A DNA stretch of 36,708 nucleotides from a virus: positions 1 through 36,708 of the IMG/VR virus record IMGVR_UViG_3300020162_003413; one strand, 5' to 3'. Shown one piece after another: positions 15,987-22,828 of the stretch. The position numbers were made by a program, and so were the translations under genes. The notes under the pieces are model-generated. The model searched no databases. It was not told the origin of the DNA and saw only the letters and a program-made list of their open reading frames with translations. Every line of letters begins with the position of its first letter. Position 1 is the stretch's first letter.

Positions 15987-16543
15987 CAGCCGCCCCCCTG
16001 CTGACGCAGCACGATCTGCTCACCGAGCTTCGCGGCGATGCTCGGCACGCGCTTGAAGAGCGGCTTGCGAACGAGCTCGATGAACAGCACCTGACCGTCG
16101 GAGGACCCCTTGTTGTGGACGAGCGCGTAGTGCTTCCCGGTCTTCCTGGACTTCCACGCCTCGCGCGGCTTGGGGCCCTTCTTGATCCGCCCGTACTCGG
16201 CCCGGGTCACCTCCACCGTGCTGCGGGAGAGCGGCCCGGGGCGGTGAACCATCGCGGCCACCGGCTTCCCGCCGCGCACGCGGGTGTCCTTGCTCCGCAC
16301 CCCGACGATGACATCGCCCTTGTCGGTGAACGTCGTCACCACCTCGAGGTCGCCCGACTTGCCGGTCTCGCGCTCGACCTCCTGGTACCAGCGGCCGCGG
16401 GCGAACTCCATCACCTCGCGCGCTTCCGCCTCGAGCAGCGCGATGGTTTCGGCCTCAGCCGCGTCCATGAGCCCACGCATCCAGCGCTCGAGCCCGTCAT
16501 CGACGGTGACGGTCACACCTCCGCTGCGGTAACGCGTGGACAC
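15986..16543 (-). CDS. Tail-completion (HK97 gp10-like?) protein
   Basis: The product has 185 residues from a GTG at 16543, placed 1 bp after the TAG of the frameshifted chaperone product. An N-terminal helix (DGLERWMRGLMDAAEAETIALLEAE) precedes a mixed alpha/beta domain and a basic region (RIKKGPKPREAWKSRKTGKHYALVHNKGS). The pattern of helix then HY-x-x-V resembles HK97 gp10-like neck proteins, which normally lie nearer the capsid gene. Here it sits between the chaperones and the tape measure, so it could be another tail protein. Structural role likely; family call weak. Confidence 0.5.
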   Translation of the reverse strand: MSTRYRSGGVTVTVDDGLERWMRGLMDAAEAETIALLEAEAREVMEFARGRWYQEVERETGKSGDLEVVTTFTDKGDVIVGVRSKDTRVRGGKPVAAMVHRPGPLSRSTVEVTRAEYGRIKKGPKPREAWKSRKTGKHYALVHNKGSSDGQVLFIELVRKPLFKRVPSIAAKLGEQIVLRQQGGG

Positions 16544-16544
16544 C

Positions 16545-17113
16545 CTACACCTCTTTCAGCTCGTGGAGTGCCATCGTGATGGCTTGATCGTCGGGGGAGA
16601 GCTGGTGAAACCAGCCCGGGTCGTGGCCGAGCCGGAGGCTCAGGGTGAACGCTCGGCGGTCCCAGACGGCGGCGGGGTCGCCGCCGCTGAGGCTTTTCGC
16701 GCGGCGTCCGTGGCCTCCTGCAGCGAGAACCAAGCGTTCCGAGCAGCGAAGCACGCCGAGATGGCGACCTGGCCCTGCGTGTACAGCTCGGCATCCGCGA
16801 TGAAGCGCTGCGCCGAGAGGAACTCGTACGCCTCGCCACCGTACTGCAGGAGCGAGTACCCGCAGCTCGCGAGCGTGACGCGGCACTCCTCGCGGAGGGC
16901 CTTCTCGAGGCTCTCGGAGCAGAGCACGATGGCGGCGGACACCAGCCGAAGCAGGTGCTCGTCGCCGGTCTCGTTCAGCTTGGTGGCGACCTGCACGATC
17001 TGCTGCACGACGATCCGCCGAGCCGGCACCACAAGCGGGAATTCCACCCGCACGGGCGCCGACTCGGCCGACTTGCGACCGTGCAGCACAAGCACCTGGC
17101 CGTCGCTCAGCAT
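16545..17113 (-). CDS. Tail assembly chaperone GT, made by programmed -1 frameshift
   Basis: Translation starts at 17113 as for the G product. It slips back one base at CGA-AAA-G (16693-16699) and continues in the -1 frame to 16545, giving about 189 residues. The T-specific part (VWDRRAFTLSLRLGHDPGWFH) has the short W...RLG...W/F pattern typical of lambda gpT-like extensions. In lambda, G and GT proteins coat the tape measure and recruit tail tube subunits. Three signals support the shift: an AGGAGG 14 nt upstream of the slip site, the slippery A4 run, and an 8-bp GC hairpin 6 nt downstream. The unshifted product ends at 16640. Confidence 0.8.
16640..17113 (-). CDS. Tail assembly chaperone G
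   Basis: The product has 157 residues (MLSDGQVLVLHGRKSAES...). An N-terminal strand region (APVRVEFPLVVPARR) is followed by helices (QQIVQVATKLNETGDEHLL), then an Ala/Pro-rich end (ASAAATPPPSGTAERSP) that replaces the T domain when no frameshift occurs. Size, place between tail tube and tape measure, and the frameshift into a T frame identify it as the lambda gpG equivalent. The ATG at 17113 overlaps the tail tube stop by 1 bp (TGATG). Confidence 0.78.
   Translation of the reverse strand: MLSDGQVLVLHGRKSAESAPVRVEFPLVVPARRIVVQQIVQVATKLNETGDEHLLRLVSAAIVLCSESLEKALREECRVTLASCGYSLLQYGGEAYEFLSAQRFIADAELYTQGQVAISACFAARNAWFSLQEATDAARKASAAATPPPSGTAERSP
16667..16719 (-). promoter_or_regulatory. Programmed -1 ribosomal frameshift cassette
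   Basis: Read on the minus strand in order: SD-like AGGAGG (16719-16714); 14 nt; slip site CGAAAAG (16699-16693) read CGA-AAA in the zero frame, allowing AAA to re-pair one base back; 6-nt spacer CCTCAG; stem CGGCGGCG, loop ACCC, stem CGCCGCCG (16686-16667). All three elements have spacings known to promote -1 shifting. A CGA-AAG slip site with an upstream SD is known from Bacillus subtilis cdd. Confidence 0.82.
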
Positions 17114-17649
17114 CAGGTCACCGTCATCCAGTCGGTCTCGGTGGTGCCGATGCGGTAGCAGTGGCACGTGAGCTCCCCGGTCATCGCCTCGTCATCGCTT
17201 CCGCCTTCCGCGATGGTGAGCTCGAGGCGCGCGTAGTTGTACTCGACCGACTGGCTGGTGAAGTGGGCGGGGTCGGCGATGAACTTCGCCTTGTACGTCC
17301 ACGTCTCGGCGCCGCCGTTGGCCGACGGCAGCGTGGTCACCAGCGCGCTGCCGCTGTTCTTCCGCCGCACCCAGTCGAGGATGTTGTAGTCGGTCGCGTG
17401 CTTGAATGCCGAAATGCGGACCTTGCACTTGATGATCGTCTTCGTCGCCACCCCAGAGGGCACCACGGCGATCACGGAGCCGCGGTTCCGGTGCTCCGCG
17501 AACTCCTGCCCGCCGCCGTCGTTGAACTCCCCGAGGTCAATGGCCTCGGTGTACGGCACCACCATCGTGATGGGCGAGCCCGTCCCGTCGGTGAGCGTGA
17601 GCGACCCGTGCTTCGGGAGAATCGGGTTCGCAGCTGCCATCGTTGCCAT
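17113..17649 (-). CDS. Probable major tail tube protein
   Basis: The product has 178 residues. AGGAG 6 bp upstream selects the ATG at 17649. The protein is strand-rich with an early segment GSLTLTDGTGSPITMVVPYTE and later YNYARLELTIAEGG, as expected of tail tube folds. The size fits siphophage tail tubes (150-250 residues). It lies directly before the G/GT chaperone genes, the normal place of the tail tube gene. No motif proves it; the 299-residue gene just upstream is an alternative candidate or a decorating partner. Confidence 0.6.
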   Translation of the reverse strand: MATMAAANPILPKHGSLTLTDGTGSPITMVVPYTEAIDLGEFNDGGGQEFAEHRNRGSVIAVVPSGVATKTIIKCKVRISAFKHATDYNILDWVRRKNSGSALVTTLPSANGGAETWTYKAKFIADPAHFTSQSVEYNYARLELTIAEGGSDDEAMTGELTCHCYRIGTTETDWMTVT

Positions 17650-17678
17650 GTTTGCTCCTGAGCTTCAGTAGGGTCAGA

Positions 17679-18578
17679 TCAGACGGTGGTGTCGATGAGC
17701 GCTTCGGTGCCGATCAGCTCGATGCCGACGATGTCGAGCACGCCGGTCGCGGTGCCGTCGCAGCTCACGGCGAGCTCGATGCAGATGGGCTCGCTGTTCA
17801 GCCAGAGCGGCGAGGCGAACGTGCCGCTCATGGTGTGGTCGCCCTCGGCCTTGCGCTCGGCGGCGGTGTCGTGCGCGGCGTCGTAGGTCACCGCGCCGAG
17901 GCTGGTGGCCGCGGCCGGAGCCGCTCCCGTGGCGGGAGCGAGCTGCACCGCGCCGCTCACGGTGACGTCGTTCACGGCGGCGGTGCTCACCTTGTAGACG
18001 AGCTTGAAGCCGGTCACGCGGAAGCCCTTCGAGGCGGTGGTGCGGGAGCGAACCTGGAAGCGGACGCCGTACGTCTCCACCGCGGCCGCGGCGGTACGGC
18101 GGAGCCGGATCGAGGCGACGCCCTGGGAGGAGAGCGTCCAGGTTCCGGCGGACGCGAGGCCGAGGGCCAAGTCGCCGGGGATGGTGGTGTCGGTGTTGGC
18201 GCTCACGATCGCGGCCGCGGTGTCGACCAGGGCGGAGCTCCCGATCACCGACCACTGGGTGCCGTTGTACATCAGGAGCGCCCAGTCGGTGCCCTCGGCC
18301 AGCGAGATGGAGATGCCGCCGGGGGTGGCGATCTTGTTGGCGCCGATGGCGTGCTTGATCACCACGGTGCGAGCGGCGCTGGCGGGCCGCACAAGCACCA
18401 TCTGCTCGGCCTGTCCGCCGGTGATGCTGTCGAGGTCATCGCTCGCGGCGTCGGCCTCGGTGTCGATGGAGTGCACGAGCTGGGTGGCGGCGACGACGCC
18501 GGAGGCGATGGTCAGCTCGGAGGCCGCCATGCCGGTGAGCTTGCGGATCGCGAGCAGAGAGGACTTTCGGATGGACAT
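17679..18578 (-). CDS. Virion structural protein, beta-rich
   Basis: The product has 299 residues from the ATG at 18578, preceded by GGAGTAG where GGAG is the ribosome site and TAG is the stop of the previous gene. The first part (SDDLDSITGGQAEQMVLVR...NKIATPGGISI...GTDWALLMYNGTQWSVI) follows a pattern I know from phage head-decoration, tail and fibre proteins: a D-x-I-x-G-G turn, then strands ending in an N/D-G-x-x-W. The C-terminal half is another beta domain with many Ala/Thr. Its place between tail terminator and tube genes suggests a tail protein. Exact role unknown. Confidence 0.6.
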   Translation of the reverse strand: MSIRKSSLLAIRKLTGMAASELTIASGVVAATQLVHSIDTEADAASDDLDSITGGQAEQMVLVRPASAARTVVIKHAIGANKIATPGGISISLAEGTDWALLMYNGTQWSVIGSSALVDTAAAIVSANTDTTIPGDLALGLASAGTWTLSSQGVASIRLRRTAAAAVETYGVRFQVRSRTTASKGFRVTGFKLVYKVSTAAVNDVTVSGAVQLAPATGAAPAAATSLGAVTYDAAHDTAAERKAEGDHTMSGTFASPLWLNSEPICIELAVSCDGTATGVLDIVGIELIGTEALIDTTV

Positions 18579-18580
18579 GG

Positions 18581-19006
18581 CTACTCCAGAGGCTTCTGAT
18601 GAATTGCAGTGAAGAGGGACTCGAACCAGACGTGCGTGTCGGTGGCGGAAACCTCGCCATCCTCGACCCACACGATCGAAAGGTCAGCGTTCTGGTAGGC
18701 CACCAGCTGCTTGCAGATGGCGTCCCGGATCTCGCCGAGGTCATCCTCCGCCGTCAGATGGTCCTTGTGCTGCAGCTGCAGCACCACCATCACCTTGACC
18801 GCGGTGTAGCAGTACACGCCCTCGTCGACGCGCTGGCGGTTGTCGGCGGCCTGGCTCTTGCCGAGACCAACCACGAACGACCGGTGCACGGGCGAGCGGG
18901 CCCGCCGGGCCAGCCAGTACGGCTCGGCCATCTGGTCCAGGTCGGAGATGGTGGCCACCTCGGCGGCCACCAGCACGCGCACCTCATCAGCGCGAAGCAT
19001 GCTCAT
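18581..19006 (-). CDS. Probable tail terminator protein
   Basis: The product has 141 residues. The ATG at 19006 forms ATGA with the stop of the connector gene. The pattern of a short helix, central strands (VYCYTAVKVMVVLQLQHKDHL), then a helix DDLGEIRDAICKQLVAYQ and final strands (LSIVWVEDGE, THVWFESLFTAI) resembles lambda gpU / tail terminator proteins, which cap the tail and join it to the head. Size and gene order agree. No decisive motif is seen. Confidence 0.55.
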   Translation of the reverse strand: MSMLRADEVRVLVAAEVATISDLDQMAEPYWLARRARSPVHRSFVVGLGKSQAADNRQRVDEGVYCYTAVKVMVVLQLQHKDHLTAEDDLGEIRDAICKQLVAYQNADLSIVWVEDGEVSATDTHVWFESLFTAIHQKPLE

Positions 19007-19773
19007 CGCCGCACCGCCCCGACCTGCCGATACCGGCCAGTCCCGCGACCGGAGCCCAGCCAGAGCGCCGGCGAGGTCGAGGCGCGGCGTCCCGTGCGCT
19101 CCCACGTGGTGGGGTCCGCCTCGGAGAAGGTGAGGCCATCCCACGTGGTGGAGAACTTGCCTTCGTAGTCCTTGTACTCGGACCACTCGGCGGTCTGCTC
19201 ACCGCCGGTGGCCAGTCGGTGGTAGGCGATCTCCAGCGACTTGAGGATGTGGGCCTCGCGCAGCGCGTAGCTGTCGAGCACCAGGTACGGCCTGCGGCCC
19301 TTCTGGCGGAGCGCCTCGCAGATGAAAATCCACGCCTCGTCGATGGCGGCCTGGAGGAGGGCGGTCCGCTCGTCCTCGTCCTCCTTGATGTTGAGCAGCG
19401 CGTCGTGCCGGTCCTCAAGGGTGCCGACCGTGACGCACGGCTCGACCGTGTAGAGCACCACCGCGGCGGGCTGGATGAGCTTCTTCAACGCCGGGGTGGT
19501 GTCCAGGCCCAGCGTCCAGACGACCCGCCAGCCTTCGCCCGGGTCCTCGTCCTCGGTGAGCGAGCCGGCGAACGTGTGGCTCACGGTGTTGGTCGACGGC
19601 GTCGGCGTGCCGGTGGAGGCCACCGTGCCGTCGGGCTTCCAGAGCGCGACCGAGGCCGAGGTGATGTCGATGGCCTCGCCGCCCTGCTCGACCGTCACCG
19701 ACACGACGACGTCCTGACCGCGGAGGATGATCTCCGGGCCAGTCCAGTCGGTGGTGATGGCGAGGGCAGGCAT
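19003..19773 (-). CDS. Head-tail connector-like protein with Ig-like N-terminus
   Basis: The product has 256 residues. Residues 1-110 look like an Ig-like beta sandwich (DVVVSVTVEQGGEAIDITSA...SVALWKPDG). Residues about 125-205 are helical (RTALLQAAIDEAWIFICEAL...LREAHILKSLEIAYHRLA), a pattern shared with HK97 gp6-like adaptor proteins that bind below the portal. The C-terminus is basic and Ser/Gly-rich. The two-part architecture is unusual for a connector. Its place three genes from the capsid is consistent. The connector role is an inference. Confidence 0.5.
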   Translation of the reverse strand: MPALAITTDWTGPEIILRGQDVVVSVTVEQGGEAIDITSASVALWKPDGTVASTGTPTPSTNTVSHTFAGSLTEDEDPGEGWRVVWTLGLDTTPALKKLIQPAAVVLYTVEPCVTVGTLEDRHDALLNIKEDEDERTALLQAAIDEAWIFICEALRQKGRRPYLVLDSYALREAHILKSLEIAYHRLATGGEQTAEWSEYKDYEGKFSTTWDGLTFSEADPTTWERTGRRASTSPALWLGSGRGTGRYRQVGAVRR

Positions 19774-19776
19774 GGA

Positions 19777-20619
19777 TTAGTCCGGGGACATCGAGGGGCC
19801 TTCGGAGTCTTCCTCGGGCTCGCCATCGGGCAGGAAGTCAGCCGAGCGCGCGGGCGGCGTGGCGGCGGCCTTGGCGGGCACGGCGGGGGCCTTCGGGCCA
19901 GCCTTGGTGGGCGCCGGGGCTGCGGGCTTCGGAGCGGCCTTCGCCGGCGCCGGGGCTGCAGGCGCAGGGGCCGCCGCCGAGGTGCCGGTGATGTCCTGCG
20001 GCACCGGGGCGCCGCCGTCGCGCACGGCCTCCCAGGCGCGCAGCTCCCACGCCAGCGCGCGGGTCCGGTAGGACGCCCCGTGCGGGTCGCGGGCGCGCGC
20101 CTTGCCGAGGCGCTTGTCGATGTTCGAGATGCGGCGCGAGACCCAGAGCTCGTCCAGCTCGTAGGGCACGATGCCGTTCTCGCGCCACAGCGCGATGAAG
20201 TCGTCGAAGATGGCGGTGTCGAGCTTCGTCTCGGGGCGGCCGACACGGGGCACATCCCACGCCGCGCGGAACGCGACCACCTGGGTGTTGCCGCGGGGGG
20301 ACCAGGCGTCGAAGCGCTTGGCGTAGGACCCGTAGCGAGCCGAGACCATGCTCAGCGGGATTTCGGTCTGGCGGTAGCCCTCGAGGGCGCCCTGGAGGTG
20401 GTGAATCTGCCGCTTCACGTTGTCGCGGATGCTCTCGCCGATTCCGTGCTGGCCGGACTCGAGGCGGTACACCCGAAGCGAGGGGCGCGGCACACCGTCC
20501 GTGTGCATGGCCCAGTCGTTGGCGAAGGCCAACATGAACGGCACGCCCTGCTCCGCGTGCGGCATGAGCCGCCGAAGATCGGCCGGGGCGCTGGGTACGG
20601 TGAAGTCGGTCTCGGACAT
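19777..20619 (-). CDS. Virion-associated protein of unknown function with Ala/Pro/Lys tail
   Basis: The product has 280 residues. Residues 1-200 are a folded alpha/beta domain with many Trp and Arg (FANDWAMHTDGVPRPSLRVY, SYAKRFDAWSPRGNTQVV). Residues 205-262 are a long Ala/Pro/Lys tract, and the end is acidic (EPEEDSEGPSMSPD). It follows the capsid gene across a strong hairpin and has its own GGAG ribosome site. The position suggests a head protein, perhaps head decoration or an internal DNA-contacting protein with a flexible tail. I recognise no family. Confidence 0.6.
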   Translation of the reverse strand: MSETDFTVPSAPADLRRLMPHAEQGVPFMLAFANDWAMHTDGVPRPSLRVYRLESGQHGIGESIRDNVKRQIHHLQGALEGYRQTEIPLSMVSARYGSYAKRFDAWSPRGNTQVVAFRAAWDVPRVGRPETKLDTAIFDDFIALWRENGIVPYELDELWVSRRISNIDKRLGKARARDPHGASYRTRALAWELRAWEAVRDGGAPVPQDITGTSAAAPAPAAPAPAKAAPKPAAPAPTKAGPKAPAVPAKAAATPPARSADFLPDGEPEEDSEGPSMSPD

Positions 20620-20641
20620 CGTCTACTCCTGAGGGTGGGTG

Positions 20642-20669
20642 GGGCTGCCGGCGAGGAGGCCGGCAGCCC
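20642..20669 (-). terminator. Strong hairpin after the capsid gene
   Basis: A perfect 11-bp stem (GGGCTGCCGGC / GCCGGCAGCCC) closes a 6-base loop, 9 bp past the capsid stop. No U-tract follows, so it may be a partial terminator or an mRNA 3'-end stabiliser that raises capsid output over downstream genes. Confidence 0.6.
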
Positions 20670-20678
20670 GTCCTCCGA

Positions 20679-21593
20679 TCAGGCCGTGGTGGTCCAGAGC
20701 AAGCCGCCTTCCTGGGCCTTGTTCACGCCCATGAACGCGGTCCCGCGGATGGTGGTCTCGGGCTTGGTGGAGCTCCGGAGACGCTCGATCATCAGGGGCC
20801 CGAAGGCGTACTGATCGGCGGTCTGGGGCAGGTTCCGAGCCATGACCTTGAGCATCGCGCCGCGGGCGAAGATGCTGTTCTGGTACTTGCCGCCGCTCGT
20901 CGCCACCTGGTAGGTGGCGATGATGTCCGTGTTGCGGATGCGGCCGAGGTACGAGCCGCCGAGGCTCTTGGCCAGCGCCTGCACGCCCGGGTCGTCCTTC
21001 GAGAGGTTCGACTGCTGCGCGAAGAGCGCGTCCTTGATGAGCGCGCGGCCCACGTTCGGGTGCACGATCGCGATCTTCGGGAGCGACGGATCGACGTAGA
21101 GGTCTTCCATCTCCCCGACCGCATCGAAGTAGTCCTCGAGGTCCGGGTCGCCCGCACCGGCGTCGAGCGTCGCGGTGAAGGTCGCACCCTCGGTCGCCAG
21201 AAGACCGGTCCAGGTGTACTGCAGCGACTTCACGAGGCCGGCCGCGAAGCGCTCCGCGCTGAACTGCTGGTTGGCCAGCGTGTTGAGCAGGTCGGAGACG
21301 TTCCACTGCATGTAGCGCTGCCCGATGGAGGCGCTGTACAGTTCGGTCCCGATTGCGGTGTTGGTCGTCATCGACCCACCCTCGGACACGCTGGTCATCG
21401 AGCGGGGGGTGGTGACGTCGTCCTCGCGCATCTTCGCGGTGTCGGAGAACGACCCGGTCAGGTCGTCCATATCGATGATCGCGGGGTGGTTGCCGATGAA
21501 GGTCGGGTCGGCGAGCGCGTCGAGGACCAGCGAGGAGATGATCGTGCGCTGGATGTCGCTCGCGAGGGAGCTCCAGACTGCTTCGTTTGCCAT
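20679..21593 (-). CDS. Major capsid protein
   Basis: The product has 304 residues, in the size range of HK97-fold capsid proteins without a long delta domain. The N-terminus is helical (WSSLASDIQRTIISSLVLDALA). The middle has the pattern of E-loop and spine helix (SAERFAAGLVKSLQYTWTGLL, then YFDAVGEMEDLYVDPSLPK and VHPNVGRALIKDALFAQ). The end has TTIRGTAFMGVNKA, like the A-domain strands of HK97 proteins. It follows a scaffold-like gene, and no protease gene is seen, so assembly likely uses a separate scaffold. The ATG follows GGTGA at a short spacing. A structured 147-bp leader precedes the gene and a strong hairpin follows it. Confidence 0.85.
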   Translation of the reverse strand: MANEAVWSSLASDIQRTIISSLVLDALADPTFIGNHPAIIDMDDLTGSFSDTAKMREDDVTTPRSMTSVSEGGSMTTNTAIGTELYSASIGQRYMQWNVSDLLNTLANQQFSAERFAAGLVKSLQYTWTGLLATEGATFTATLDAGAGDPDLEDYFDAVGEMEDLYVDPSLPKIAIVHPNVGRALIKDALFAQQSNLSKDDPGVQALAKSLGGSYLGRIRNTDIIATYQVATSGGKYQNSIFARGAMLKVMARNLPQTADQYAFGPLMIERLRSSTKPETTIRGTAFMGVNKAQEGGLLWTTTA

Positions 21594-21603
21594 GTTTCAC
21601 CAA

Positions 21604-21632
21604 GAAGGAAAGAAGTTGCTGAACTTCCCTTC
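21604..21632 (-). promoter_or_regulatory. Hairpin in capsid mRNA leader next to the ribosome site
   Basis: On the transcribed strand GAAGG and GAAGTT pair with AACTTC and CCTTC around a CAGC loop, with a 3-base bulge. This gives 11 base pairs ending about 10 bp before the capsid ATG. It could shield or expose the ribosome site or protect the mRNA 5' end. Confidence 0.5.
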
Positions 21633-21706
21633 GTTTGGTGTCGCGGGCTCGACCGCGTGGGGTGGCTTGTGACCTACGTTTGTTATCGCGGGCTCGTCCG
21701 CGTGGG
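21632..21706 (-). repeat. Two direct 30-bp repeats in the capsid leader
   Basis: Copies at 21632-21661 and 21677-21706 (45-bp period) share CGTTTG, three variable bases, then TCGCGGGCTCG and CCGCGTGGG with one mismatch between. Each contains CGCGG/CCGCG arms able to form a small hairpin. They lie between the scaffold stop (21741) and the capsid start (21593). The rest of this stretch (21594-21740) holds no gene. Confidence 0.6.
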
Positions 21707-21740
21707 CTTTCCGCAAGCCTGACATCGCGGTGTTGGCGTG

Positions 21741-22481
21741 TCAAGGCTTTTTCGCGTGAGCAGCCCTCAGCGCCGCCGTGAGGTCGTTCATCCGCTTGCG
21801 GTTGTCGTCCGACTTGTTGGCGGCGAACGCGGCTTGCGCGGCCACGACCATCTCCACGGTGACCGTTGCGCCGGCGGGCGGAGGACTCGCGGCGACCGGA
21901 GGCAGCCCTGGGCGCGCGGGGGGCGCGGCGGGCGCGCCGGCAGCGGGAGCCGCAGCGCCGGCGGCGGGCGCGGGCATGAAGCCGAGCAGGGACCGCGGCG
22001 CCGTCGCCGTGCCGGCCTGCAGCTGCTGCCAGTACTCCACCGCGCTGGTGGGCTTGCCCTCCTCGGGCAGCTTGTTGAAGGCCACGAGCACCGCGTCGAC
22101 GTGCTCGTCGTCCACCACGCCCACACGCGCGAACGCGAGCTGCGCCTGAAGCGTGCTGAGCTGGCCCACCGCCGTGGCCCGCTCGGCCGCGGCAGTCTCG
22201 GCGGCAGCCTTGTACTCGGCGGCCTGCTTCTCGGCGTTGCGGGCCGCGCGCTTCTGCTCGTCCATGACGTGCTTCGGTACGGTGTGGCCCTTCACCTCGA
22301 CGTCGGGCGCCGCGGGCTTGGCGGGGGCCCCTCCCCCCGGAGTGCCCCCGCCGGCCGGCTCGGCGGTGCCACCGCCAGTTCCGGCCCCGGCCCCAGCGCC
22401 GGCAGCCACACCCGCGCCGCCTGCCCCCTCGCCCGAGCTGAGCAGGGGGAGATGCAGCCCCCACAGGCCACGCACGATCAC
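21741..22481 (-). CDS. Capsid scaffolding protein
   Basis: The product has 246 residues. After a short hydrophobic start and a Gly/Ala/Pro tract (20-60), a helical, highly charged core (about 75-115, EQKRAARNAEKQAAEYKAAAETAAAERATAV) should form a coiled coil. A Pro/Ala linker follows, then a basic C-terminal helix (KSDDNRKRMNDLTAALRAAHAKKP). A coiled-coil core with a basic C-terminal helix that binds capsid subunits is the typical scaffold layout. The gene lies directly before the major capsid gene. The start at 22481 overlaps the previous stop (ATGA). Confidence 0.72.
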   Translation of the reverse strand: MIVRGLWGLHLPLLSSGEGAGGAGVAAGAGAGAGTGGGTAEPAGGGTPGGGAPAKPAAPDVEVKGHTVPKHVMDEQKRAARNAEKQAAEYKAAAETAAAERATAVGQLSTLQAQLAFARVGVVDDEHVDAVLVAFNKLPEEGKPTSAVEYWQQLQAGTATAPRSLLGFMPAPAAGAAAPAAGAPAAPPARPGLPPVAASPPPAGATVTVEMVVAAQAAFAANKSDDNRKRMNDLTAALRAAHAKKP

Positions 22482-22828
22482 GAGACCACCTCCACGTCAG
22501 GGCTGACCGTCACGTCGGCCAGCTCGTAGGGCCTGTCCATCACGGTGGGCTCCTCGTCGAGGTCGTCGGGGTTGGTGTTGCCCACGAACACCACGGTCTT
22601 CGTGTAGGTCTCGCTGACCGGGTTCCACCAGCGGGCGCGGTCGCAGATCTGCGGCAGCTGCGCCTTCACGGCCGCCGCGATCTCGTCGCCGCCGAGGTCC
22701 TCGGCGTGCTCGATGGTCACATCGGCCACGCATTCGACCGTCACGCGAACGGTCGAGAACGCCTTCCCAGGCGAGGGCGTGAAGCCCTGCGGGGTGGCGG
22801 CTTCAGGCTGCGGCGGAGGCTTCGACAT
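22478..22828 (-). CDS. Small head-region protein, unknown
   Basis: The product has 116 residues (MSKPPPQPEAATPQGF...). The ATG at 22828 follows AAAGGA at 5 bp and lies 26 bp inside the end of the portal gene. The fold looks alpha/beta (TVRVTVECVADVTIEHAEDLGGDEIAAAVKAQL) with a Pro-rich N-terminus and an acidic end. It is coupled to the scaffold gene by ATGA. Its place between portal and scaffold suggests a head assembly role. No family is recognised. Confidence 0.6.
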   Translation of the reverse strand: MSKPPPQPEAATPQGFTPSPGKAFSTVRVTVECVADVTIEHAEDLGGDEIAAAVKAQLPQICDRARWWNPVSETYTKTVVFVGNTNPDDLDEEPTVMDRPYELADVTVSPDVEVVS

